The notes under the pieces are model-generated. The model was not told the origin of the DNA. It did no database searches and saw nothing but the letters and a program-made list of their open reading frames with translations. A stretch of 64,000 nt of DNA from Candidatus Promineofilum glycogenicum (GTDB taxonomy: Bacteria; Chloroflexota; Anaerolineae; Promineifilales; Promineifilaceae): assembly GCA_016707605.1 (NCBI GenBank), contig JADJHJ010000016.1, positions 1 through 64,000 of the forward strand, read 5' to 3'. Shown here in pieces: positions 8,387 through 16,900 of the stretch; within the stretch, counting starts at the first letter, position 1, and every line of letters starts with the position of its first letter. Made by a program: the position numbers and the translations under genes.

Positions 8387-9547
8387 ATGAATCGCAACGT
8401 ACTGGCGGTCTTGTTGGGTATGTCGCTGCTGGGCAACGGGGTTCTGCTGGCGTTGCTGCTGAGCGGCCGGACGCGCCGGCCGTCGTGGCCGAACCAGCCT
8501 GGCGGCCGCCAGCGCCGCCGGCCGCGTCGCCCGCCACGGCCCACCCAGCCGCCCGGCCGACCCGCCGCCCGCCCGCCGTCGCGCGGCGGCCACCCGTCCC
8601 CACGCCCCTCACCGACCCATGCCTCATCGCCCCAGCCCCATCGCCCACGCCACGCCCGTCACGCCCACGCCAGAGCGCCCACGCCCACCGCCCCCGCCGC
8701 CGACGCCCACGCCGAGCCGCAACCCTCGCCAACCATCGTCGCCCTCGACCCCGACTGGCTGCGCTACCTGAACGGCTTCCGCGCCGCCGCCGGGCTGCCG
8801 GCGTTGCGCGAGGATAGCGCCTGGTCGGCCGAGAGCGGCCTGCACAGCCGCTACATGGTCCTGTCCGGCGATGTGGGCCACAGCGAAGACCCCAGCAACC
8901 CGTTCTACACCAATGCCGGGGCCGTAGCCGGCGACATGGGCAACATCGCCATCGGCAACCTGAGTTCGGCCCCGTTCGAGTGGGCCATCAACTACTGGCT
9001 GTCGGCCCCCTTCCACGCCGTGCCGATGCTCGACCCGCAACTGGCCGTGACCGGCTTCGGCGAGTACCGCGACGCGGGCGGCGTCCAGGCTGTTGGGGCG
9101 ACGCTGGACGTGGAGCGGGGGCTGGGGCCGCTGCCCGCCGGCGTGGAGTTTCCGATCATGTGGCCGGGCAACGACAGCACCACCTGGGTCTTGCGCTACT
9201 CGCTGCCGGAGTTCCCGGCCGCCCTCAGCCATTGCACCGGCTATAGCCAGGCTACCGGCGCGCCGATCATCTTGCAGTTGGGCGACGGCCGGCTGACGCC
9301 CAACGTGACGGCCACGACCCTGCTGCGCGACGGCGAACCGCTGGCCCACTGCCAGTTCGACGAGACCAACTACACCCACCCCGACGCCTGGACGCAGCGC
9401 TCGGCGCGTACCATCCTCGACCAGCGCGACGCCATTGTGCTCATCCCCTTCGCGCCGCTGCTGCCCGACGCCACCTACGCCGTGCGCGTAGACGCCAATG
9501 GACAGACCTACACCTGGAGCTTCCGCACCGCCGTTGGGCCACCCTAA
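8387..9547 (+). CDS. CAP-superfamily (SCP/PR-1-like) exported protein
   Basis: An N-terminal hydrophobic segment (about residues 5-25) serves as signal or anchor. A long Pro/Arg-rich stretch (25-110) and the CAP domain follow. The CAP domain opens with DWLRYLNGFRAAAGLPAL and includes HSRYMVLSGDVGHSED, a conserved His/Glu-like cluster, and ends in a beta-rich tail (YAVRVDANGQTYTW). CAP domains act extracellularly in lipid or protein binding. The Arg-rich linker is unlike a native linker; an adjacent frame reads as a more ordinary Pro/Ala/Thr linker, so a compensating pair of indels is likely there. A TATAAT box lies at 8336-8341. It converges on glnA. Confidence 0.75.
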   Translation: MNRNVLAVLLGMSLLGNGVLLALLLSGRTRRPSWPNQPGGRQRRRPRRPPRPTQPPGRPAARPPSRGGHPSPRPSPTHASSPQPHRPRHARHAHARAPTPTAPAADAHAEPQPSPTIVALDPDWLRYLNGFRAAAGLPALREDSAWSAESGLHSRYMVLSGDVGHSEDPSNPFYTNAGAVAGDMGNIAIGNLSSAPFEWAINYWLSAPFHAVPMLDPQLAVTGFGEYRDAGGVQAVGATLDVERGLGPLPAGVEFPIMWPGNDSTTWVLRYSLPEFPAALSHCTGYSQATGAPIILQLGDGRLTPNVTATTLLRDGEPLAHCQFDETNYTHPDAWTQRSARTILDQRDAIVLIPFAPLLPDATYAVRVDANGQTYTWSFRTAVGPP

Positions 9548-9577
9548 GAAAGGTGGCTCAGGCATAGGCCAAAGAAG

Positions 9578-9604
9578 GTCCAGGGAAGGCGCTCTTCCCT
9601 GGAC
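9578..9604. terminator. Bidirectional hairpin between convergent genes (repeat family I)
   Basis: GTCCAGGGAAG and CTTCCCTGGAC form a perfect 11-bp stem with a 5-nt loop between the CAP gene and glnA, which converge here. A CCAGGG-type relative lies at 61893-61953. It is likely a shared terminator. Confidence 0.65.
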
Positions 9605-9629
9605 TGGCCCTGGACCTGGCCTCTAGTTC

Positions 9630-11034
9630 TTAGACGCCGTAGTAGAGCAGGAACTCGTACGGATGCGGCCGCAGGCTGACGGGGCCGATCTCCGTCTCGT
9701 GCTTATAGCTCATGTAGGCGTCGAGCACGTCGGGCGTGAAGACGCCGCCTTCCAGCAGGAAGTCGTGGTCGGCCACCAGCGCGTCGAGCGCCTCGTTCAG
9801 CTTGCCGACGGTCATCGTCACCTTGTTGATGTTCTCCTCGTCGAAGAGGTCCATCTCCGCCGGCTCGCCGGGGTCGATCTGGTTCTTGATGCCGTCCAGA
9901 CCGGCCATCAGGCAGGCGGCGAAGGCCAGGTACGGGTTGGCCGCCGGGTCGGGGCAGCGGAACTCGATGCGCTTGGCCTTGGGCGACTTGGAGTACATCG
10001 GGATGCGCATGGCCGCCGAGCGGTTGCGGGCCGAGTAGGCGACGACGACGGGGGCCTCATAGCCGGGCACGAGGCGGCGGTAGGAGTTGGTCGTCGGGCG
10101 CGCAGATGGCCAGCAGGGCGTTGATGTGCTTCAGGATGCCGCCGATGTACCACTTGGCCATCTGGCTCAGCCCGGCGTAGCCGTTCTCGTCGTAGAACAG
10201 CGGCTGGCCGTCCTTCCACAAGCTCTGGTGGGTGTGCATGCCGGAGCCGTTGTCGGCATAGATCGGCTTGGGCATGAAGGTGACCGTCTTGCCGTGGCGC
10301 TGGGCGACGTTCTTGACGATGTACTTGTAGAGCTGCACGTTGTCGGCCATCTTCAGCAAGTTGTCGAAACGCATGTCGATCTCGCACTGGCCGGCCGTGC
10401 CGACTTCGTGGTGGTGCAGCTCGATGGGCACGCCGGCGTTGATCAGCTCGCGCACCATCTCCGAGCGCAGGTCTTGCAGCGTGTCGAACGGGGCCACGGG
10501 GAAGTAGCCGCGCTTGTGGGGCACCGAGTGGCCGAAGCCGAAGATGCCGCTGTTCCACGGCCCCTCGACGCTGTCCACCTGGTAGGCGGCGGAGTACTCG
10601 CCGGCCGAGTACATGACCTTGTCGAAGACGAAGAACTCTGCTTCGGGGCCGAAGTAGGCCGTGTCGGCGATGCCGGTGCTCTTCATGTACTCGACCGCCT
10701 TGCGGGCCACGTAGCGCGGGTCGCGCGAGTAGGGCTGGCGGCTGATGGGGTCGTACACGTCGCCGATCAGGCTGAGCGTCGGCGCGACGCAGATGGGATC
10801 GACGATGGCCGTGTTCGGGTCGCAGATCAGGATCATGTCGCTCGACTCGATGCTCTGGAAACCGCGAATGGAGGAGCCGTCAAAGCCCAGCCCCTCCTCG
10901 AAGGCATCCTCGGCGCTGAAGTGCTCGATCGGCAGCGAGAAGTGCTGCCACTGACCGAAGAGGTCGGTAAACTTGACGTCGACCACTTCGATTGCGCGCT
11001 CTTCGATGAGCTTTTGTACATCGCTAGGTGTCAT
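9630..11034 (-). CDS. glnA: Glutamine synthetase type I, with one frameshift
   Basis: Glutamine synthetase makes glutamine from glutamate, ammonia and ATP, the first step of the GS-GOGAT route; gltBD lie nearby. The N-terminal beta-grasp (FTDLFGQWQHFSLP), GFDGSSIRGF, FGPEAEFFVFD, EVGTAGQCEIDMRFD and MPKPIYADNGSGMHTHQSLW are all present. The chain is then shifted near 10097. The sequence reads GCGCCCGACGACC where GCGCCCACGACC would give APTTNSYRRLVPGYEAPV in frame. One extra base explains everything, and the C-terminal part continues cleanly to 9630. Start ATG 11034 follows GGAGG. Because the gene is normally essential and the break lies in an invariant stretch, an assembly indel is likely. 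Confidence 0.92.
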
Positions 11035-11073
11035 GGTTCTCAATCCTCCGAAAGTTTGAGTAACAAAGGTGAA

Positions 11074-11110
11074 GACCCGGCCGCCCGCGTGGTCGCTGTT
11101 TGGCCGGGTC
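11074..11110 (-). promoter_or_regulatory. Leader hairpin of glnA
   Basis: A perfect 9-bp stem, GACCCGGCC/GGCCGGGTC, with a 19-nt loop lies 40-76 nt before the glnA start. It is followed by a moderately U-rich stretch (TTCACCTTTGTT). It could be a weak attenuator or a protein-binding hairpin. The candidate TATAAT box at 11180-11185 would place it in the leader. Confidence 0.5.
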
Positions 11111-11179
11111 AAGTGACGACTCTGCAACAAACGAATGGCTTATGGCTCCCGCTCATGTCAGTGAGACAGACTCGCCTCC

Positions 11180-11185
11180 ATTATA
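11180..11185 (-). promoter_or_regulatory. Candidate -10 box for glnA
   Basis: A perfect TATAAT on the minus strand overlaps the stop codon of the upstream unknown gene and lies about 145 nt before the glnA start. No good -35 match is seen. Confidence 0.45.
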
Positions 11186-12226
11186 CGCCAAGCGCGGCCA
11201 ACGTGCTGCCGCCGCGCGCCGTCACGTACTCGGCGTGGGCCGTCTCTTCGATGCCGTTGACGGTGACGTAGGTCGGCACGCTGATCTTGCCGATCTCGGT
11301 CAGCTCCTCGCCGACCTTGAATTGCAGATGGGGCACGTCGGCGGCGAAGTGCAGCGACACGCGCCCCATGCGGTTGGTGCGGGCGGCGATGAGCTTGCCG
11401 CGCGCCTCGTCGACGTAGATCGCGATCTCGCGCCGCTCGCCGTCGCGGGAGCGGTCGCTGTAGGTGAAGCGACAAGTATACGGGTGCAGATGGCGCACCA
11501 CGGCCGCCCAGCCCGCGGCCGACAGCTTGCGCACGCCCACGTCGTCGGCGTCGCGCAGCCGCCCCTGGGCCACGAGGTAGCCGCCCACCAGCGCCGGCAG
11601 TTCCAGCACGCCCGCGCCGTCGGCCAACTCGGTGATCACCGGCCGGCCGTTGAGCGGCGCGACCAGATGGACGATGGCCTCCTTGTCGCGGAAGACGGGC
11701 GTCTCGGCCAGGCCCGGCACGCGCAAGGTGCACACCGGCGCATAGAGTTGCAGGTCGCGGCGCGCCAGATTGTACACGCTCATCTCCTTGCGATAGCCGA
11801 TGACCCCCGCCTCCTTGAAGTGGTCGGCCAACTCATTGCGCAGGTCGCCGATCGTCTCGGCGACGAAGTGGCGGCTGCCGGGGAAGCGGGCCAGCAGTTG
11901 CCCCTCGTGCCGGTAGATGGGCCAGGCGCGCTCGCCCAACTGGAAGACGTACTCCGGCAACGCGGCGTAGTGCACCAGCGCCCCCAGGTAGTGATCGATT
12001 GTCGCCGCCAGCTTCGCCAGGCTGCGCCGCTCGAGGGCAGCCCCGGCCACCAGGTCCTGTAGACGGTGGCCGTCCGGCCTCGCCGCGGGCGCCTGGTGAC
12101 CGGAACCTCGTCGATTATGGTCGCTATACCCAGCGGCGTCAGGTCAATCGTCGCCAACAATTGCGGTTCATCGGGCCGGCCGCTCCCGCCCGAGTTGTCG
12201 TGAAAGGTGATTCGACTGTGCATCAT
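11181..12226 (-). CDS. Conserved protein of unknown function between amt and glnA, one frameshift
   Basis: I do not recognise this family. The likely start is ATG 12226 (MMHSRITFHDNSGG), 2 nt after the amt stop, so it is probably translated with amt. The first 60 residues run into a frameshift near 12060. Restoring one missing C (GTC-CTA-CAG) joins them to LQDLVAGAALERRSLAKL and the remaining 280 residues. There is no signal peptide or membrane segment. Visible features are RFPGSRHFVAETIGDLR, a central beta-rich part (APVCTLRVPGL) and a C-terminal beta part (GRVSLHFAADVPHLQFKVGE). Its position between ammonium transport and glutamine synthesis suggests, but does not show, a nitrogen-related role. 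Confidence 0.65.
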
Positions 12227-12228
12227 GG

Positions 12229-13623
12229 CTAGTCACCTGCCTGCGGCAACATGCCGCCGCGCGCCGTCTGGTCGGCGTCCCAGTCGCGTACCTGGATGCC
12301 GCGCAACTCGACGGCGTCGAACTCCGGGTAGGACTCAATGCCGTGGTAGGCCAGGTCGATGCCCGCCGCTTCCACTTCGGGCGACACGCGCAGGCCGATG
12401 AAGCGCTGGATGAGGACGAACATCACGTAGGACAGGGGGAAGGCCCACAGGATACAGACCACCACGCCCAAAGCCTGGATACCCAACTGGCTCAGGCCGC
12501 CGCCCGACAGCAGCCCCACGCCGTCCGTACCCCAGATGCCGATGGACAGGAGGCCGAAGATGCCGTTCAGGCCATGCACCGGGAACGCGCCCACCGGGTC
12601 GTCAATGCGCAGCCGCTCCATGAGCTGGACGCCGTAGTAGGCGATGGCCCCGGCGATGATGCCGATGACCAGCGCGGCCATGGGTGTGACGAAGGCGCAA
12701 CTGGCGGTGATGGCCACCAGCCCACCCAGCGCGCCATTGAAGGCCATGCTGACGTCCCACTTGCGGGTGTAGAGATAGGACAGCAGCATGGCGACGATGG
12801 CTCCGGTCGTAGCGGCGAAGTCGGTGGTGATGACGATGTGGGAGATGGGCAGCGGGTCGGCCGCCAACTGGCTGCCGGGATTGAAGCCGAACCAGCCAAA
12901 CCACAGGATGAACGTGCCCAGCGCCGCCAGCGGAATGTTGTGGCCGCGGATGTTCTGGCCGAACACCTTATCGCGCCGCTTGCCCATGACCAGCGTGCCG
13001 GCCAGGCCGATGCACGCCCCCAGCAGGTGGACGACCGACGAACCGGCGAAGTCCATGAAGCCCAACTGCGCCAGCCAGCCGCCGCCCCAAACCCAGTGGC
13101 CGAAGATGGGGTAGATGAACATCGCCGTCACCAGGCTGTAGACCATGTCCCCTTTGAAGTCGGTGCGCTCGGCCATCAGGCCGGAGGCGATGGTGGCCGC
13201 CGCGGCGCAGAAGGCGAACTGGAAGAAGAAGAAGGCGTAGGTCGGGATGGTCAGGCCAGGGTAGATTTCGGGCAGGCCGCGCATGGCGAACCACTCCGTG
13301 CCGAAGAAGGCGTTGCCGGAGCCGAACATCAGCCCGAAGCCCACGAAGACGAAGCCGATCGTGCTCATGGTCGTGTCCATGAAGTTCTCGGCCATGATGT
13401 TGACGACGTGCTTGGAGCGCACGAAGCCCGCTTCCAGAAAGCCGAAGCCGGCCTGCATGAAGAAGACCAGGAAGGCGCAGACGAGCACCCAAACGGTATC
13501 CACGGCGCTAACTTCGGGCTGTTCGCCCTGGGCCGCGGCCGTCCGGGTGAGCAACACAAGTAGTCCGAACACCAACACGATGTTAGCCAATCGCCGCCAC
13601 TGTCGCAGATCTCGTTTCATCAT
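12229..13623 (-). CDS. amt: Ammonium transporter
   Basis: This is an Amt/MEP/Rh channel for ammonium uptake. A signal-like segment (LANIVLVFGLLVLLTRTAAA) and about 11 hydrophobic helices are visible. Hallmarks are FFMQAGFGFLEAGFVRSKH near the N-terminus, DFAGSSVVHLLGACIGLAGT (pore His), FGWFGFNPGS and PVHGLNGIFG (second pore His). ATG 13623 is chosen because GGAGGAG lies just upstream; the frame continues open into the leader but without such a site. Transcription should start from the TTGACA-N16-TATGAT promoter at 13765-13792, through a leader with an intrinsic terminator. That suggests control at the level of elongation. Confidence 0.95.
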   Translation of the reverse strand: MMKRDLRQWRRLANIVLVFGLLVLLTRTAAAQGEQPEVSAVDTVWVLVCAFLVFFMQAGFGFLEAGFVRSKHVVNIMAENFMDTTMSTIGFVFVGFGLMFGSGNAFFGTEWFAMRGLPEIYPGLTIPTYAFFFFQFAFCAAAATIASGLMAERTDFKGDMVYSLVTAMFIYPIFGHWVWGGGWLAQLGFMDFAGSSVVHLLGACIGLAGTLVMGKRRDKVFGQNIRGHNIPLAALGTFILWFGWFGFNPGSQLAADPLPISHIVITTDFAATTGAIVAMLLSYLYTRKWDVSMAFNGALGGLVAITASCAFVTPMAALVIGIIAGAIAYYGVQLMERLRIDDPVGAFPVHGLNGIFGLLSIGIWGTDGVGLLSGGGLSQLGIQALGVVVCILWAFPLSYVMFVLIQRFIGLRVSPEVEAAGIDLAYHGIESYPEFDAVELRGIQVRDWDADQTARGGMLPQAGD

Positions 13624-13654
13624 TCTCCTCCTACCTCTGGGGCCGCTCGTCGGG

Positions 13655-13744
13655 AAACGAAAAACGCCCCTCCAGTCCGCGCCGGGCGGGCTGGAGAGGC
13701 GTCTTGGCCTAAAAATGATTCTGTTGCGGACGACCCAACGCCGC
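13655..13744 (-). promoter_or_regulatory. amt leader attenuator: two hairpins and an intrinsic terminator
   Basis: In transcript order, hairpin 1 (13744-13726) has stem GCGG-CG with hexaloop UUGGGU. Hairpin 2 (13710-13697) is AGGC/GCCU with hexaloop CAAGAC. The terminator stem (13702-13664) pairs ACGCCTCTCCAG with CTGGAGGGGCGT, followed by a T-run. Hairpin 2 shares six bases with the 5' arm of the terminator, so the two are mutually exclusive. This is the layout of ANTAR targets. The loops have G at position 4 but not the usual A at position 1. Confidence 0.65.
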
Positions 13745-13764
13745 CCGAAGCACCACAAGCGTCT

Positions 13765-13792
13765 ATCATACTCAGAGAGAAGCGGCTGTCAA
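13765..13792 (-). promoter_or_regulatory. amt promoter
   Basis: On the minus strand, TTGACA (13792-13787), a 16-nt spacer and TATGAT (13770-13765) form a near-consensus housekeeping promoter. The predicted start near 13758 gives a leader of about 135 nt. Confidence 0.75.
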
Positions 13793-13836
13793 CAGGCCAA
13801 ACATGATGAAGGTTGGGGCCGGATTTCGTACAAAGT

Positions 13837-13850
13837 GCCTGAATTCAGGC
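13837..13850. promoter_or_regulatory. Perfect 14-bp palindrome between amt and gltB
   Basis: GCCTGAATTCAGGC is perfectly symmetric. It lies 45 bp upstream of the amt -35 box and upstream of gltB, in the divergent intergenic region. It could be an operator for a dimeric regulator or, in RNA, a small hairpin. Confidence 0.4.
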
Positions 13851-13878
13851 CGCCGCCAAGTGGCTACACTATAGATTG

Positions 13879-13910
13879 ACGACACCTCTCTAGAGAAGGG
13901 CGTCGTTTTT
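13879..13910 (+). terminator. Intrinsic terminator in the gltB leader
   Basis: ACGAC, CC and TCTCT pair with AGAGA, GG and GTCGT around a CTAG tetraloop, followed directly by TTTTT. It lies 89 nt before the gltB start codon, on the coding strand of gltB and downstream of any plausible promoter. It therefore acts either as an attenuator of gltB or as the end of an upstream short transcript. Confidence 0.65.
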
Positions 13911-13998
13911 GCACATTAAGAGCCATCCGCGACGCGCGGTGAATGCCCAGGTCCCACAATGGACGGCGCGGCAACAGACGGACGAGGAGAAGTACACA

Positions 13999-16900
13999 AT
14001 GGGGCGTTCCAGACGGCGTAAACTTGGACAGCAGCGGCCGGAGCAACACGCGCCGGCCGGCGAAGGGCCTGCCCAGCAGGGCCTATACGATCCCCGTTAC
14101 GAGCACGATGCCTGTGGCACAGGCTTTGTAGCCCACGTCAAAGGCCACCGGTCGCACACCATCGTCGCCGACGCGCTGACGGTGCTGGAGAACCTGAGCC
14201 ACCGCGGCGCGCGCGGCGCCGAGCCGAACACCGGCGACGGCGCGGGCATTCTGACCCAACTGCCTCACACCTTCTTCGCCGCCGAGGCGGCCCGGCTGAG
14301 CTTCCCCCTGCCGCCGCCGGGCGACTACGGCGTGGCCATGCTCTTTCTGCCGCGCGACGCCGCCCGGCGGGCCGCCTGCGAAGCTGACTTCGCCGCCCTT
14401 GTGCGCGCCGAAGGGCAGACGCTCCTCGGCTGGCGCGACGTGCCGACCGACAACCGCGACCTGGGGGCGACGGCCGCCGCCAGCGAGCCGGTCATGCGCC
14501 AGGCGTTCATCGGCCGCGGCCCCGACCTGCCCGACTTTGGCGACGGCCTCGACTTCGAGCGCAAGCTGTTCGTCATCCGCCGTCTGGCCGAGTTGCATAT
14601 CGCCGGCGACAGCGACGGGGCGAATGTGTTCTACGTCGCCAGCCTGTCGTGTCGCACCATCGTCTACAAGGGCATGTTGCTGGCCGAGCAACTGCGCCCC
14701 TACTTCCCCGACCTGGCTGACCCCCTGTTCGATTCGGCCATCGCCCTCGTCCATTCCCGCTTCAGCACCAACACCTTCCCGGCCTGGAAGCGCGCCCACC
14801 CCAACCGCTACCTGACCCACAACGGCGAGATCAACACCATCAAGGGCAACGTCAACGCCATGAAGGCCCGCCAGGCGCTCTTCCGCTCGGCCGCCTTCGG
14901 TGCTGACCTGGCCCGCGCCCTGCCCATCATCGACGAAGACGGCACCGACTCGGCCATGTTCGACAACGCGCTGGAGTTTCTGGTGCTGGCCGGCCGCTCG
15001 CTGCCCGAGGCGATCATGATGATGATCCCCGAGCCCTGGGAGAAGCACGCCGCGATGAGCGCCGCCAAGCGCGACTTTTACGCCTACCACAGCGCCCTGA
15101 TGGAGCCGTGGGACGGCCCGGCCTCGATGGGTTTCAGCGATGGGGAGTTGGTCGGCGCCGTGCTCGACCGCAACGGCCTGCGGCCGTCGCGCTACTACGT
15201 CACCGACGACGACCGGGTGATCATGGCCTCCGAGGTCGGCGTGCTCGACGTGCCCCCGGAGCGCGTGCTGCACAAGGGGCGGCTGCAACCGGGGCGGATG
15301 CTGCTGGTGGACACCGTCGCCGGGCGCATCGTCGCCGACGACGAACTGAAGGAGCGCATCGCCGCCGCCCGGCCCTACGGCGCGTGGCTGGCCGAGCACC
15401 TGCGCCCGCTGGAAGCACTGCCCGACGCCGGCGACGAGCACGCCCCCGACCACGAAACCGTCACCGAACGGCAGCACGCCTTCGGCTACACCTTCGAAGA
15501 CCTGCGCATGATCCTGGCTCCGATGGCCCGCGACGGCGTGGAGCCGCTCGGCTCGATGGGCGACGATACGCCGGTGGCCGTGCTGTCGGAACGGCCGCAG
15601 TTGCTCTACAACTACTTCCGCCAGCTCTTCGCCCAGGTCACCAACCCGCCCATTGACGCCCTGCGCGAAGAACTCGTCACCAGCAGCACCATGCTGCTCG
15701 GCGCCGAGGGCGACCTGCTCAACCCGCGGCCGGAGGACTGCCGCCGCATTCGCATCCAGTCGCCGCTGTTGACCAACGCCGAGCTGGCCAAACTGCGGGC
15801 GACGCGCGAGACCGGCTTCCGCGCGGCCACGCTGCCCCTGCTGTGGTCGCCGGGCGGCGATGGCGCGGCGCTGGCGGCGGCCGTCGAGAGCCTATGTGTC
15901 GCGGCCGACGCCGCCGTGGCCGGGGGGGCCAACCTGCTCATCCTGTCCGACCGCGGCGTGGGCCGCGCGGCCATGCCCATCCCGGCGTTGCTGGCCGTCT
16001 CCGGGTTGCACCAGCACCTCATCGCCGCCGGCACGCGCACGCTGGTCAGCCTCATCGTCGAGTCGGGCGAGCCGCGCGAAGTCCACCACTACGCCTGCCT
16101 CATCGGCTACGGGGCCGACGCGGTCAATCCATACCTGGCCTTCGAGACGATCCACGACCTGATCGCCCGCCGGTTGGTGGCCACCGACTACGAAGTCGCC
16201 GTGCGCAAGTACCTGAAAGCTTCGGCCAAGGGCGTAGTCAAGACCATCTCCAAGATGGGCATCAGCACCGTGCAGAGCTACCACGGGGCGCAGATCTTCG
16301 AGGCGCTGGGGCTGAGCCGGGCGGTGGTCGAGCGCTATTTCAGCGGCACGCCGACGCGCATCGAGGGGGCCGACCTGGACGTGCTGGCCCACGAGGCGGC
16401 ACAGCGCCACGCCGCGGCCTACCCCGCCCGCCCGGCCAACGGCCACACGCTGGAGGTCGGCGGGCGCTACCAGTACCGCAACGGCGGCGAGTTCCACCTG
16501 TTCAACCCGTCGACCATCCACAAGCTGCAACACGCCGTGCGCACGGGCGACTACGCCGCCTATCAGCAGTACGCCGCCGAGGTCCACGACCGCGAGACCC
16601 ATCTGGCCACGCTGCGGACGCTGCTGGAGTTCAACTTCGCCGCCACGCCCGTGCCGCTGGACGAGGTCGAGCCGGTGGAGGCCATCCTGCGCCGCTTCAA
16701 GACGGGGGCCATGTCCTACGGCTCCATCAGCCAGGAGGCGCACGAGACGCTGGCCGTGGCCATGAACCGCGTCGGCGGCAAGAGCAACACCGGCGAGGGG
16801 GGCGAAGACCCGGCCCGCTACGCCCCCGGCCCCGACGGCGACAGCCGCAACAGCGCCATCAAGCAGGTGGCCAGCGGCCGCTTCGGCGTCACCATCGAGT

